Positions 40,201 through 55,164 are shown, numbered from the stretch's first letter. The stretch is 64,000 bases of DNA from Datnioides undecimradiatus (GCA_008933995.1 WARS01000043.1:720501-784500), one strand, 5' to 3'. The notes: a model not told the origin generated them from the letters alone. Numbers and translations are program-made.

Positions 40201-42030
40201 TGCAAAAGATCATGTAAAAACACAGTTAAACTGTATAAAACTTATTTTTAGTCCTTAAGTTCTTTTTTAAGAAAAACGTGTTTTGAGAATATTTGAATGT
40301 GGGCTCTAGGCGCATGAAAACTGTTCATCCGCTAAAAGATTATACAAGCCGTCAGTTCAAGTGAAAACATGAAGATCAAAGTTGGCATAATGCGGTTTTT
40401 CCGCACTAGCAATGACACTGTTTGTCACTGGTCGACTTTGTAACCATGACATTCTGTTTACACTTTGTCTCTTAAGCCATAATCCTGGCAAACTATTGGT
40501 TGTAAACATTTTGCTTTGGCTTCCATCTGAGGGGCAAGTTTGCACACCCTGAACGCTCACAAGGCACTTCTTATTTTGCCCAAGTAGTTTGAGGATTTAG
40601 ATAACAACTTGGCCTCTGTGCAATCAACCAATAAAAAGCCACTTGTGAAATTGGCCTGCCTCTATCTCCTCTGGAAAGGTTTTCAGACTGTGTTTGATGT
40701 GGCCCCCAGGCACTGATCATTGCACATAATGTGATTCCTCTTCACACAGAAAAGCCTCCCTGCGTTTATGGTGGATGGTGGGAGACAGTTGCTTTCTTTA
40801 CCCGGCAATTATCAACACCCCTTAAAAAGCATAATCAAAGCGTCAAATTTTGATATTTTGACTTAGAAGACTGCTCTGGAGGAAGAGCCACTTCGAAAGG
40901 CAGGAAAAGGAAGAAAATTAACTCTCGGGGCTCGAGCAAAGCCGCAGAGGCACGGGGCTGTGTGAGGAATAAAGCAATAATGAAAGCAACATTATGTGTA
41001 ATCATGCAGGGAGAGAATGTGCTACATACAGGGTGCAGCAGTTATACAGCAAGCTCTCTTGTACATTAGCATCTGACATGGCTGCCCTCACGTCAATGGG
41101 TCCGACTCATTGTAATGTAACTGGTTATAATGAGGAACTAATAAGAAAGGCGGCTCTTTCAGAAAGTGCCAAAAGAGAAAGGTTATAAAAAAAAAAATAT
41201 GTCCATACACACAATATTCCACGAATCCATTTAAGACAGAAATAAAGCCAATTCACCACTTCTGACATATGCACAGACTTCTGCATAGTTTATTCTCACA
41301 ATAGAAGTGAGTCTGATGTGGTCAAGAGACGGTTAATGCTTTCTGAAAACAGCCGATGACATGCAAAAGCAAAGTGTTTGACGCCTTCATTTCCCAGATA
41401 ACTACAAAATAACAGTACATCCTCATAAGGGTCATTGTAAGGGAAAGTTATTAAATCATCATTTTATTTTAATGAGGCTTATATCTTATAATGATGCTAC
41501 CCTGAAGGAAAGATGTTATTAACTTGCAGGTTAGTTCACAGTCAGAGTGTGCAATTAACCCACCTTTTCAAAAGAGCATCGACGAGTAATCAAATGAGAT
41601 CATAATGAGGGGGAAGAGACTGTGATGCTCTTCGCCTTATCCATTATTGAGTGGATCTTTGTAAAGGGCAGCGACGCTTTAAGGTGAGCCTGCCAACATG
41701 CAAAATGACACTGTACTTCTTTAATAAACCACTGTCAATCTGACTTCTCGTGCAACACAATGCCTCCCCAGGACGTGACCTGGATACGACTGAACAACTC
41801 AGGCTTCACCAATTTTTTCCGAGCACAAATAATTAACAGGTGAAGAATATTTCTAATGGTAGAAGCAGTCGAGTAAAATAAAAAAAACACAAAAGAACAG
41901 CGGCAGCGGCAGCAACCTTGATTGCTTCTCATTCACACAGATGGAAATCTAAACGCTCTTGCTGATAATTGTTCCTTCTTCACAACCGTTTTCATATATT
42001 GGACTCAGTGTGGCAAACTATAATTCATTA

Positions 42031-42059
42031 ACACAGACACAGACACACACACACACACA
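42031..42059 (+). repeat. (AC)n microsatellite with AG interruptions
   Basis: It begins acacagacacag and continues as a pure AC run at 42043-42059. Confidence 0.9.
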
Positions 42060-44522
42060 TGCTGCCAGAGCAACACGATCATAGTCACACGACCGAGGGT
42101 TTTGGGACCTAGGACCCTTAACAGTGAGGATCAACAGCCTTGGGGCAATAATAGGCTTCCATGCACAAATTGCCCTTCTGCTTGGCTTGCGGAGCGAAGT
42201 CAAAGCTCAATTAATCCGTGTTAATTAGAGATAAACTTGGTAGATTGAGTCAGTTGCTCTTTTCTGTGCATGATAACCCTTGGTTTGGGAAAGAGTAAAA
42301 CTGCCCGCATCAAACGGTCGGATCTCGATACATCCCATAAGAAAAGCCTCCCAGAGAAGAGCGTTAATCCTATGTTTAATAGCTATTAAAAATTCTGAAC
42401 TTTGGAGACAAGAAGGGGCTTGTAAAAGAAGGTAACAAAACTTGGTAATTAAATGTGTGGGGATAAAAGTACAACAGTGACAATATGAGAGGACTTAAGG
42501 TCTGATGAAAAGAGCTTTGTCATTTCATTACGTTTACAAAATGACACGTGAAAAAGAAAAATTAACCAATTTGCCAGTTCATTAGGGAGCAATGTGTTAT
42601 GTGTTAAGAGTTTTATTGCGGTGTATTTTTCTGAGCTAAAACGACACCCACTCTCCACTCCCATTAGACTCATACGGTATGAACATTAATGCACCTTTAT
42701 ATTGATATTGAGGTGATGTTATTGTGCTTTTTAGCACCACTTATGCAGGTCAGCATGCTCTGCAGAGAGAAGTCTCTGTTCTTCCTTCACTACCGTTAGG
42801 ACATTCAGGACAGATACTTAATCTCGCATTAAAAAGAGCAAATAGATGGGTGTGAATGGCACAGAGGGTACATTACAAATGTGTTTTCTAAAAAGCTGTG
42901 GCGTGTTGGACTGCTTTTACGTGACGCGGAAATCTAGAGCCAGATATGCGGAAAACTGCCGGCCCACGACTGGTGGCATTAAAAACTAATCTTTCAAAAA
43001 AATCATCAGGTGAAAGCATCGGATGTTTGATTTGATCAGTGAAACGCCACGAATAAATTCGCCTGCAGATATATGAATGTGTTTTCCAATAATTACAGAG
43101 ATGGCATATTGTTGTTTGCAGAAAAAAAAATGGGTATCTCAAATACATTGTATGTGCATTAGGAGGCGAGATTGGCAAGATATGTTAAAAATATATTATA
43201 ATAATGATTAAAAAATGACAATCCTACTTTCTTTTGATGGTATTTTATATAGTAAAATACCTTTAGCAGCATGTTATGCAGCTGATAAAGACCTGTGTTC
43301 TATTTCATACCAAAAACACATACAGTTTCCATTTCAGTAAGGACAGCTAATCCCCACACTCATGAATCACTGCAGCTGGCAATATTTTTAGCCAATGAAA
43401 ACAGATCTTTGAGCATCTACACCCCAACACCACTTAGAGTGATAACGTACACTACATATGTGCAATGTAACATATATTCTGTTACATAAACGCTATATAT
43501 AAACACGCAGCTCATGAGGCTACTCCATCTGTATTGAGTGAAAAATCTATAACTTGCACTGGAGACTGAAATCCTGTCATATGAGCATTATGTAGACATT
43601 CATATGAATGAGTTCAAGCATATTATTGATGGATTATAATAACAAAACCATCAGTGATTGGGAATTAGCGACAACAATGAACAACTAACACCAAGCGCGA
43701 TTCAGGTTTGACGTTTTTCATTTCACATTTCAGGCAGTGCTACAGCGATAAGTCAGTGACGCCTTGAGGGATTTTCTTTTTTCCACCTGCTGCCCCCACA
43801 GAGAGATTAGTCCGCGACAGCACCCCCGAAGCTCTGAGGGCTGCTGCGTCTTGCTCATGGGTACAGCCAGCAGTGTGTGTAAACGCATGCCAACAGAGGA
43901 ACCTGGGTGCTGCAGGTGTTCAAAGGACTGCTCCCTAAATCATGGCTGCCAGTCACAGGCAAGGAAAGGACAGGAAATGAAGAAAGAAGCTCCTTCGGTC
44001 TCATTTCCTTAATCTGCTCTTTCCTTTAATGACTTCATCATAAACTTGCATAACCAGCAACACTTTTTTGTCACTGATCTCTTATAGTTTCACTGACCTA
44101 GACTGTATTTCTATTCACCCTCACGTCTACAGAGCATTTTTAAAAGGGTAAGCAGAACCTCGAGTGAATTTCTTCCTTCTCTGGCTTTGAACTGAAAAGC
44201 CTCGTGAGATAAATGGTGTGGACTGATTAAAATGCATCTGCAGCAGCCGTTAACACATTGTGTGGGCTCCTGAGAGCCCTTGTGAATTTGCTTCTTGCAC
44301 CCCCCCCCACGTCTGGACAACCTACATCAGGTCTGAGTCAGGGGGTGTTTCATCAGTTCTATGACTCAACCACAGGGACAGTTAAAGGTGGTTGGCAAAC
44401 CCCTTTACCCCTACACCCACACACCTCATTCTGTCCTATATTTGCATCTGAATGCTTTCATAAAAGCTAAGTATACCATATAGCATGAACAGCCTGAGAT
44501 AAAAGTGCATAAATGCTGCATG

Positions 44523-44524
<2 letters not shown>

Positions 44525-44554
<30 letters not shown>
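44525..44554 (+). repeat. Poly(A) run, 30 bases
   Basis: Thirty consecutive A residues. I see no retroelement or processed-pseudogene body upstream (44470-44524) on the plus strand that would explain it as a retroposon tail, so it may be a simple expanded homopolymer. Its exact length is likely to be uncertain. Confidence 0.9.
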
Positions 44555-44555
<1 letters not shown>

Positions 44556-47500
44556 CAACCACACCAACAATCAGGCATAATAAAGGAAGACATGTACTGC
44601 TGACTCCATAAATGCCTGTAGCAAAAATTCTGAAAACAACAAACAGTATTACTGCAGCATAATGAAAGCGTCATGCTTCCCATTGCCAAAAGTGCATCAG
44701 CTTAGACCAAGTACTGTGCTCAGAGGGTGCTTTTCAGTATTACAATAAGACACTGCAAACATCCCACAGTGGCACTGATAAGAAATGACTCCATATTCAT
44801 TTGGAGCGTGATATTGTCGCATTTCGCACGAGCTTTAAGAATTTATCAACGCGATCAGTGTTGCCATTTGTGCATTAAACATCATTCTGCACACACTGTC
44901 TTCAGCGTACCCGTGAGAGACCACTGGGCAAGAAGTAGTTTACGCCCAAAAATAACAGACAAACAAATGCAGAGATAAAAATTTAAACATTTTTCTAGTA
45001 AGTTACAGAAATTATTCATAACGATAGCTAAAAGGAAGACATGCAGCTCGAACATACCCATGCATCTCCGTAATGTCCCAACAGTGTTACAGTATACTTG
45101 GCAGGAAATCTTGTACAAATATCTGCAAGACATCTCTCCATCTCTTCCTCTAAATCAAAATGGATTCACAACTTCTTGTGTTAAATCTCATTCTCTTGTG
45201 TTATTATTGTCTGCGTGTGTGATGCTTCTTCCTCTGTGTCTCCCTCTTTGTGTCACCCTCCTCTCTCCCTCCTCTCTGGTTTTCTCTCTCTTCACCCAAT
45301 CAAGAGATCTGGCCTCTGACCTTGCAGCTCAATGCCATTAAACTCCTTTCAATTCTGCAGCTTGTAGCGCCTTGAAAAGACAATGTAGCCTTATGCAGTC
45401 CTTAATCAGCCCTCAATATCTGCTTGTACATTTTTCTCTCTCATATAGTCTCAGCCATCCTCTGATGTGAGGGGTTTGGTGAGAGGGAAAAAAAACCAAT
45501 ATACAGGCTTTAACGATACATATATGGTTATATTACTTAACACTGCCATTTCAAACACTGTCAAGGGAAAGGTAATGATGTGTTGATCAACTCCAATGGA
45601 TCTATGGTATTTCACACTCTACATCCAAATCAGATTCTTAAACAAAGGAATATCAGCAAAGGTTTGAAGGATTATTCATGGCTGATGATGAAAATCCATG
45701 CATGTCTTACTGTAACAACATAATGCCTGTCTTTCTTTATGTCCATATCTTGTCCAGTGTGTATATATACACACACACAAAACTTATTGGATTTTGTATC
45801 CAACTTGAGTGTGTTGCTCCTCTTGTGGCTTTTTTTCCACATTATAAAGTGTACGGTAATAATCTAAAAACTCCAAAAATATATCATAATAGTTTATAAA
45901 AAGGAGCATTTACTGTATACTTTAAAAGCTCAGTTATCCACTAGAAGATATACAATTTACAGCCATAAAAGAACGCTAGATCGAAATAGAAAATGCAGCT
46001 GATAGCTCCGCTTCCACCGTTTATACTGCAAATAAATGAAAAACGGGCCACAAAGTTGATTCTGCCCGGCTTCTCATTCTGATTTGATGTTCCTGAGATC
46101 TGTACATAACTTAGTGACAGGTTATACAAAAAGGCAATTGCACTTTTCGTTAATGTTATCACCGCTGGTTGTACTCCACTGCAAACCATTGCTATTGATA
46201 CAATTTTTCCAGAGAGAGCTTTTGCAAATGCTTAAAACAGCTTTACAATCCCAAACTGTAAATGTTACATTGCTGCTAATTCAAGAAAAACACTGCCAGT
46301 GCACAAAGGGACGCAGCTTTGCCTCAAGACCTCACAGCATGATCATTACCCAGGGGAATTCGTGCAGCAGGGCTAATCTGACTGCAGTTATGGCTGGAGA
46401 CAAAGGATTTTACAAAGGGTTAATGAACTGCTGGGGGATAAATCACAGCAGGTGTTTGAGTGACTTGACTGTTTTTATAGCTTGCTGTTATCAGCCAGCC
46501 AATATGGCTCTCCCATGGGATTATAGTCCATGCAAGGATCACAAAGCGTCATTGGATATTGATCAGGTCACATGATTCGGTTGTTGTGGAACAACAGCAA
46601 CAAAATAAAATAAAATGTACAGCAGGTGGGAAAAGATAATGTCCAAAATGACCATCCCGCTGATTCTTGTCTGGAATGTCTTAGTCAATATTGCATTTAT
46701 GGTGCTTCATGCTGTTCATTCTCACTTCAAACAGTGTGGGATAGGTTTCCTAAAGCTCACAGCATGTTCAGAATATAACTGAAATTGTGTGTCATCACAC
46801 CCCCCCCCGTCCATCCATTTCTGGTCTCTCCTGAGCAGCTGTTAAGAAGCCTAAAAGGAGACAAGTGCCCAAGATATAAATGATGGAATATATACTCTCT
46901 CTATATATATATAGACATACACACACGCAACCTTTCATTTTCCATTCTGATATATAAATAAAACTTTCATGACCTTTAATAGACAGGCGTCTTTGTATAC
47001 AGCTGGAATTTATCATTTATCATCACTTTCATATTGAAAGAAATGGCAAAGAATGATTTCCTACTACCTGTTTTTTTAGTTTTGTCGCCTTTATTTCTGT
47101 ATAATCTAGTCCACTATCATACTTTGACTAGAGCCTCACTGGTGATTTGATATCACCATTACATAGTTCACCCGAAGCATTGACAAAAGATGAAATACGG
47201 GATTGCTGGCTGAGCTAGATATGTACTCGGTTTTATATTTAACAGCAGGCATGTGAAACCAAGGACATTGTTTATCTTTAAAAATGAGTACGACCCCCAA
47301 ATGAATCCAAACATCCTTTTTCTTGATTCGCATGTAAACACATCTCTACAAGATGCATTTTTTGCTGTGACATAGATTCTGCAGTATGTGTCACGGCGAC
47401 GTATTAAGTCATTTGAATGCTCTGCAGTAGAGTAATGAGCGACATGGTGTGTTTTTTTCCCCAGCTCTGGTGTAAGTTTCATGTATTGCCTTCAAGAAAC

Positions 47501-50500
47501 AAGCCAAATGTTAGCGACTAAACAAACCCTCCATCTATATTTAGTTGTAAGATTAATTATCCTGCCATGATACTTCCACATCTTACACTTTGAATAATTC
47601 ATGAGAAGGGTCCTCGGTGGTCTCCAGGTATGTTTCACACACCTCCTACTTGGAGCAATGTGGGGAAGGGATGAAGTGGGAGGAAAATAATAATAATAAT
47701 AAAAAAACAACAAAAAATAGGAATCTTTGAATTTGAATAGAGATCTGTCAGAGCCGCTTGTCAAAGGCAATAGCCACAGGCTGCATTCAGTCGGATGCAT
47801 GTGAGCTGGATTCTGTTTGCATTGCCGGCGGGTGCTCAGGTAATGTCACTGCTCAGACAATGTTGACTTGTGAAAACAGTACAAAACAATGTAGCAAGAA
47901 TTTAATCAAAAATAAGCATGTTCAGATTTAATTAAATTGCATTCTCTGTTGCAGATGGCCTCCAGTACAAACACTGGAATAAGATTACCAGACACAGTTC
48001 AAGAAACTCTGTAATATTCAAGTTGGAGAAGTTTGTAAAAGTACAATATGGTTAAAAAAAAAAAAAAATCATCTTTCTTAAATTACTTTTGTTTCAAAGT
48101 ATCTAAGCTCAGGCTCTATAGAAATGGCTTCCTCAGGTGGCTGTCATTGTCATAAACTGAAACACATTTCCTGCTCCGTTGGCTCCCTTGGGTGTTGGGT
48201 GAAAGAGGCAGGGGACACCCTCTGCACTAATCACTGAACCACACTCGGTCCCTCTGGGAGTGTTTTTGTGATCATAGCAGCCAAAATAACTGAATATTTC
48301 TACAATATTTCTTGAATAAAGACTGAAATATTTTTTTGTTCCTGTGCAGTAAAAAAAGTTGCACGACTGCATGTCAGCTGTGAAAAAAAAAAAGAAATCC
48401 TTGATTGCGCTAAGATATCGCTGATTATAATATTAAGTTATGATTCCAGTGTGAGTAAAACTGAGCAGGTGCTCCTCAGATGACAATACTAATGTGCAAG
48501 AAAAACTCCTTTAAAACAAATGTAAAATGTAAATGGTTTCGTTTCTTAATTCAAAGTCCCTTTAGAGCTAAAAACAAACAGGCCCTGTTACTCACAGTCA
48601 ATGTTACAGTGAGTTCCACTTTTGCGATTATGTACATAGTATATCAAATACAGTCCAACATGGCCACCGCTCTCTCTTGCTTCCTCCTTCTCGCCACTTA
48701 ATTCTGTTCTGTGTCTCCTTCAAGTTGCTTGCTTAGTGAAGGAGGAGCAGCGAGAAAGCATTTGGGTCCACCCAGGGACTCTGTAGCGCACTACACGGCA
48801 GCAGTTTAGCTAACAATAGCCCTGGGTGATTGGTTTAACCACTAGGAACGGGGTGGAGTGGGAAGCAAATATTTTAACAGCCTACCAAGGCGATGTATTT
48901 TAGGTAGCTGCAGTGACTTGGAGGTTTGATGTGTACTTATACCTCATACAGGCAATCTGTCGATTAGATCAAACGCATCCAAAGGCACACAATTATTAAT
49001 CATTACTGTGGAACCAGTGAGGGTGGGGATGATGCTAAGTTTATTTAAATCTAACACCCAGGACTTGTTGTGTGCTCAGGCTGCTTCTGTGAGTGAGGTG
49101 GAAACCCATAAAACACCTCTGGGATTCCCCCCCCTAAAATGTGCTTAACTACAGAACTTTGACTGGAAAGAGGAAGCACAGCGCAGTAATATTGGAAGCA
49201 TTAAACATACAGAGTAACCTGTGCGGTAGGAAGCCAAAAAAAACAGGCAGATGTTATAAAACGGCAGTTAATGCAAAAAAATATGTGCGAAATGATTTAT
49301 TTCTTTATGTAAGGAAACAAAAGTCGATGTATTGCACTTAATGCCGAATCAACGGTAAGGCCACACTTCTGTGCGACTTAAGAGGAACTTGCAGTTACTT
49401 TGTGTAGTTTTTGTAAGATTGAATTACTGTCCGGAGAGTTTTCTTTTACTCTGGATCCAAACTCCAACCTCTTTGGCGTGTTATGTATATATAGCAATAT
49501 TTGGATTTTGTATTATTGTGTTTTGGGATTTCGTGGCTTTAAGTGCATGAAGGGGAACTTTTCTTTAAACTCCATGGCTTTATAAACACTACTGGGACTC
49601 TCACCAGTTTCCAACTGCACAGTAACTTTCCAATTTCACAGTCTGACCCCAACAAAATGTAAGGGTCAAAGTGGATCACAAAGTATCTGGAGTGAGATAC
49701 AAGATGATCATAACTGGATCATGTTGGACATTAACATAAAAGATTACAGATCATTCTGGGACTTACTTCTGAGGCAGTTTATCTAGTCGTTGAAGCAGTG
49801 AAAGAGCTTGTTATTTTATGTATTGTTTGGTTATATGGAACAAAAAGCATGCGTCTGTCTCAGTTTGCTAGAAAGCATTTATCATGCACCATTTCATCTA
49901 ATGACGAATTGAAGCTAGATTAAAAGCAAAGAATCCAGGCATTAGAGAACTGGAAATACGTATCATTGGTTATTCAAACTGAATGACCAATGAAATGCCT
50001 GCAAATGGAAAATATTCCTTGTTAAATATCATTAGACCAGCTTTGAAGGAAGTGGCAGAAGTTTGACATTTCTCAACAGGCCCAGTGTGGCTGCCATGTT
50101 TGTAAATCCAGCAGAATCTGATGGGATGTCACCCTAAGTATTTGTAAAAACTCTGTCAATTGTAAAATGTATCAAATGTCAGCATCGCTGTTAACACACT
50201 TTTATCAATTTTCAGGGCATAACAGGGAGACATTTTTGCATTTTGCATTCAGCAGCTTGGGACAGCCTGCGTAAAAGACAGATGAATGTTAGGTGAGAGA
50301 GAGTTTTCTGTGTTAAACCGCAGACTAAAATTCCCAGATTCCTTGAATTCTTGATTATTTGCTAATGTTAAAACAATAAAACTCTACAGGATGCCACTGT
50401 AGGCTAAAAGGTTCAGTTGCTTTTATGAAAACCGTACTTTTATCCAGCGGCAGAGCTAATTTGCTGAACAATTGTGCGGCGGAAACAGATTTGCAGACGC

Positions 50501-53500
50501 ACACACACTCCAGCAACAATGTATTTATACAGTGGATGCTTTGTGGTGGGGTTTTTTTTTTCTCTCTGACTTCTAACAACCACTCCTACGCATTAAAAGT
50601 TTGTTGCCACCTGGAGACCTCAGGCGGGCTTCATCAAGGGTCTGTTTGCTGAAGATAAGCCCCGAATGAAACTCTACTGCAGGCCGAGCCTTTTGCAAAG
50701 AAATCATTAACATGACCATTTCTCATGGCAGTTCACCAATTTCTCCCATCGTTGTTAGCACCCTGAACACTGACAGTGTCTACTTAACTTAATGACTTTC
50801 TTGAATGCTTCCAGGTAAGTGATTGGGAAGTGTATAATCTTTTAAGAGGGCTGAAAGGTAACGCTTAGAGGAGGGAACGGCTAATAATGTTTTATTATGA
50901 AAACAGATTAAATTAATCTTTGGATTAATCAGTTGCTCTATGGACTGCCTTCCGAAAATCTTATTATACTCCTCTCACAACACTGCATTATCAGCGAGGC
51001 GCTTCCAGTTTGCAAACTGCCGTCCACACTGCATTCCTAAATTCACTGCCATTTATTTTAGATTTTACTGTATTTCTTTTCTTTTTTTTTTTTTAAGTCG
51101 AATCCATGTTTAGATTTGTATGTAATTCCCTGCGTTTGAGGTCATGAAATGTTAAAACGCATTCATGTCAAACTCTTAGCTGCGTTAGAAACTGAAGGAC
51201 TCAGTATTCAAGGTAAACTACTGCTGAGGAAGGACATGGACACTGAGTTCTGAGCTTATCTGCCATGGCAGCTGTTTTATAAAGGCGGCCACACCTTCAA
51301 GCCTCTGTCTGGCTAACCCTTAATACACCTCACAGTCCATCTGCTGCTGTCTGCTGACAATATCAGTGTTCAGCATGCGCATACACACTTTATTTACACC
51401 CTTTCGCTCGCATGGCATTAAAAGATTCTAAGCAATAGAGACACGCAGACAGGTTTGCGCTGAAGATATTCTGCTAATTTCTCACACTCGGGCAAAGTTT
51501 GTCTGGCCAGCATCTTCAATCACTGACCTTTGAACAAATTCAGCGAGCCTCCAAACAGCTCAGGAATATGTCATCGACCAAACACAGTGATGAATTTGGC
51601 TTCTTTTTGCTCTGTTATTTGCAAGCCAAGTGCCATGGGGAAATGTTCCAGAGAAGAAGGAAAGTTTTCCTTCACCGTGTGGCTACATCTGCCACATAAC
51701 ACACCAGAAAAAAAGAACAAATATGATATCAGCAACTTTTCAACGTCCTGGATCTTGCAAAGCTACTGGAATGGTAAAATATAAAAGTGGGCACAAAGTT
51801 TAAGAGACTGACTTTATTTGGAGATTGCCCAGATCTTTTCCTAAAATTAGCTCGCAAACCCACTGAAGCCCTGGTTTTGCTAATGCTAGCAGCAATAACT
51901 CAACAATAATATTATTACAATGACAGGACACAGTGTATTAAAGTGTATTAAATAGCAAAAATGGAATGAAAAATGAAGAAAATCCAGATGTAACAATGGC
52001 AGAGTTGAGGATGTAACTGCAATAGCATTACAAAAGTATTATAAGGGCGGCCTGATGGTGCAGCGACCGAACACAAACGTGCAAGTAATGAGCCAAAATC
52101 TGGTAGAAGCTGCTTTAAGGGGAAGTTTTAAAAACAAAGACTGTGCCAGCAGATGTGATACTAAAGAAAAAATGCTTCATATGAGTCACTAGTACAGCAA
52201 AGGCTTGGTCACCCATTGTTTTTAACCTAGTCTCTGGAACGGCCAATTAGCTGACCCACAGTCAGAGGAGTTTGCTGGTGCAATCATTAATGTGATTAAT
52301 ATCACCTTAAAATTACTCTTCCTGCCAACATTTGCACAAGTTGAAGCTCATATACAGTTGGTAATGTGGATTTTATCATATTTGGTGGTGCATTCAAGTC
52401 ATCTATACAACCTAGCCCGTGGCCCTTATTCAACTAACCATTATACACTTCTAGGAATGCAAAATTTGTCTTGAATGCTATTTGGTTTCATTACTGACCT
52501 GTTTCCCAAATGTTTTCATTAAGGTTTCAGTGGCCACAAAACCTTCTGCCAAAAACAGCACTACACTGCGCTACTCGTTCCAAGGTGCCCCTTAGGGTTG
52601 CTTCTAAGGACGCTGTGTCATGACGGCGGAAAGGTTCAGGGGAAAAGGTTATTGCTTCCAATCTGGCAGGGGGAAAAAAGGAAACATGATGACTCTAAGC
52701 TAGAGGGTACTACCGTGGCCTAATTATAGTCCAGATGGTCCGAATAGGTAGGACTTCCAACAATTAATTACTGAATGTCCATGTGCTACACATGGCCCCG
52801 ATCCCTCTAAAGGGTGAGCAAACACATCCTCAGTTCTGATTAAATGGTGTAATTGAGATTGTTAGATTTTGCGTATACAATTATAATTGGTAAATAAATT
52901 ATTTTTTTATTTATAATACGATGTTTTTATAGTAGCATCTTAAAAATCTGTTTGCAAAACACATGGTCTCTCTGGATTCCCTGATATGTTTTGACCTTGT
53001 TCATAGCAACAGTGTGTTGACCTTCTGACATAAACCTCAAGTCTTTTCCCTCGATTGTGACCAAACTGTGCCACAGTCAGTCTGCACACAGCTAACTGAC
53101 TGTGCTCTAACACTGTGGGGACTCTAGCCAAGGAAAAACTGCCTTTGAGGTAAATTTTTAAGGACAGTTTTAAGGCTGTGAATTCCCGGCACCCTATTTG
53201 CAAAAACAAGGTGGTTAATAAGAGACCAGAAACCAGAAAACAAAGCCTTCCCTGACAGACTGATCAAATGACAGGAAGTTTCATCTTTCACTTCAGACAG
53301 AGTTGGACAACTTCCTTCCCTGGCAATATGAAAATGATGTGTGGTTTTGTCTTGGCCACTGGCCACCATTTTTTTTTTTTCTGTGTGACAATTAATTTGA
53401 TATATATCATGTATGACAAAGCCCATGGGCCCTATTATAGGATCCAAGATATCCAAAGGGTCTGTGAGGACACTTCAAACCTATCTTCTCTCGACAGACA

Positions 53501-55095
53501 CAGTGGACTCCGTCTGCTTTAACAAGAAATAAGAGCTGCCTGTGTCTTCCCATTCTGAAGTCTATTTTTACGAGTTGGTAGCATGCTTCAAGTGGGATAA
53601 TGCGGGCTGCCCTTTTTAGATGGGTGTGTAGGGCAGTGGAGGGGGAGAAAGGAAGGGGGGGGCGTATGGAAATTAGTTGTAATTAAAGAGGAGAGAGTCA
53701 GAACAGCACAACAAGGCACAATCATGGAGACTGTGTGATCACACAGAGTCAGAGGTGCGAGATAGGACAACAATCTGTAGATATAACAAAGGGGTAACAT
53801 AAAGGGATTTTACTGTTGAGTGATGAAGGTAACTTGCTTTGATGTGGTCCTTTTTGTGCAGGGGGCGTGTTGGAGTTATGGTAATGACTCGTCAGATGCA
53901 CAAAGAACTGTTAAGCAGTATCCCCTGTTGCTGTAGACCAATGGGAGAGGCTGACATTTGGCCTGATACAGCAAAAATGATCTCATTTCATCAGAAACCG
54001 CTTTCAAAGGAATGCGTAAAAAAACCAAAAAACATCCATCTTATAAATAACGTGCTGATTTGCTAAAGCCATAGGGGTAGAAAAATGTGACATAAAATGT
54101 GTCACACTAAGTTGTGAGGTGCAAATTAAGCATTTAAATGACTCTCAAGCCTTGTTAGTCGATAGCTTTGCAAACAAAATCTCTCTTTTTTAAGAGAACA
54201 CCGATCAGCAGTCAGGTCAGGTTGCCGCGCTATGCAAACATGATCCTTATATAAGTTGCATGTGTCATAAATAAAAGATTAACCTGGAAGAAAAGGGGGG
54301 AAAAATGATTGTGAGCTGTGGGTTCAGGTGTGTAATGCAATAGCTGAACAGACCTGATATCACGGTCGACAGCAAGCGTTAAATAGTAAATGTGAGTTGG
54401 GCGTGCATAGCTTTAGGAACACAAAAATACACAAATTAACTGCAAGCTCATTACAGCATATGAAAGCAGTTATGTATGTGAACAAATTGAAGGAGTCCTG
54501 GTGTCTAATGCATTAAAGTTTGCTCACACCCCGCGGCCTTCACTTTTGTGTTCCCACAGTGATGCTGTGATAATTCACTTTCACTGTAAGAGCTCCTTTT
54601 TTGCTCAGTCACTCAAACATAAGTCTTGACTTGACTCATCAAATTCTCAAGGTGCAGCCGAAAGCAATTACAGAGCCTCTGGGAGGAAGAGCTATAGCCA
54701 AGGCCCTTTTCTTACTCTGCCCCTAATAAAGGCTCGCCTTACAAACAAGATGAATCATGCTCCTCTTTTCCTTAAGCCTCAGCACTTTGGTGAAACCTCT
54801 CAGACTAGCATTGTATGCTCATTACACATACACCTCACTGCTGAAAACAATAATGGCTCAGATTTCCACACCATTTTAGCAGGAGGAAGATTAAGCCTAA
54901 AGTGCGGCTTTGTTGGAAGTACCATGCATAAGATGCCCCTGCGAGGCTTTTTGTCTCTTCCGCACGAGAGTAAAATGGTAATAGGTGTGATTCTGACACG
55001 ATAGTAACACAAGGATTGCACGTTACAAGGCATGTGTTTGTGTTGTAATTGGGGATTCATGTAGAAAGATTCAGCACTCGCTGTACCATTCCCCC

Positions 55096-55164
55096 CTACT
55101 GCAGCATCCTATTACTCATCTGCTCATGTGGAGCAGATGAGTAATAGGATAATAGGCTGGGTAG
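55096..55164. repeat. Hairpin with perfect 20-bp stem
   Basis: The arms atcctattactcatctgctc (55106-55125) and gagcagatgagtaataggat (55131-55150) are exact reverse complements around a five-base loop (atgtg). Beyond a five-base bulge (aatag), pairing resumes: 55102-55105 with 55156-55159, then 55096-55099 with 55161-55164. The fold totals about 69 nt and 28 pairs. The size is compatible with a pre-miRNA, but an unbroken 20-bp stem and a very small loop are atypical. A template-switch palindrome is an equally good explanation. Confidence 0.9.

Noticed and set aside
44426-44689. 87-codon minus-strand frame with a Phe run
   Set aside because: The Phe run is the translated poly(A)/poly(T) tract, and no other coding signal is present.
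50805-50822. Strong plus-strand splice donor (ccaggtaagtg)
   Set aside because: It is on the strand opposite to lingo2 and no coding exon ends there; isolated donor matches are common.
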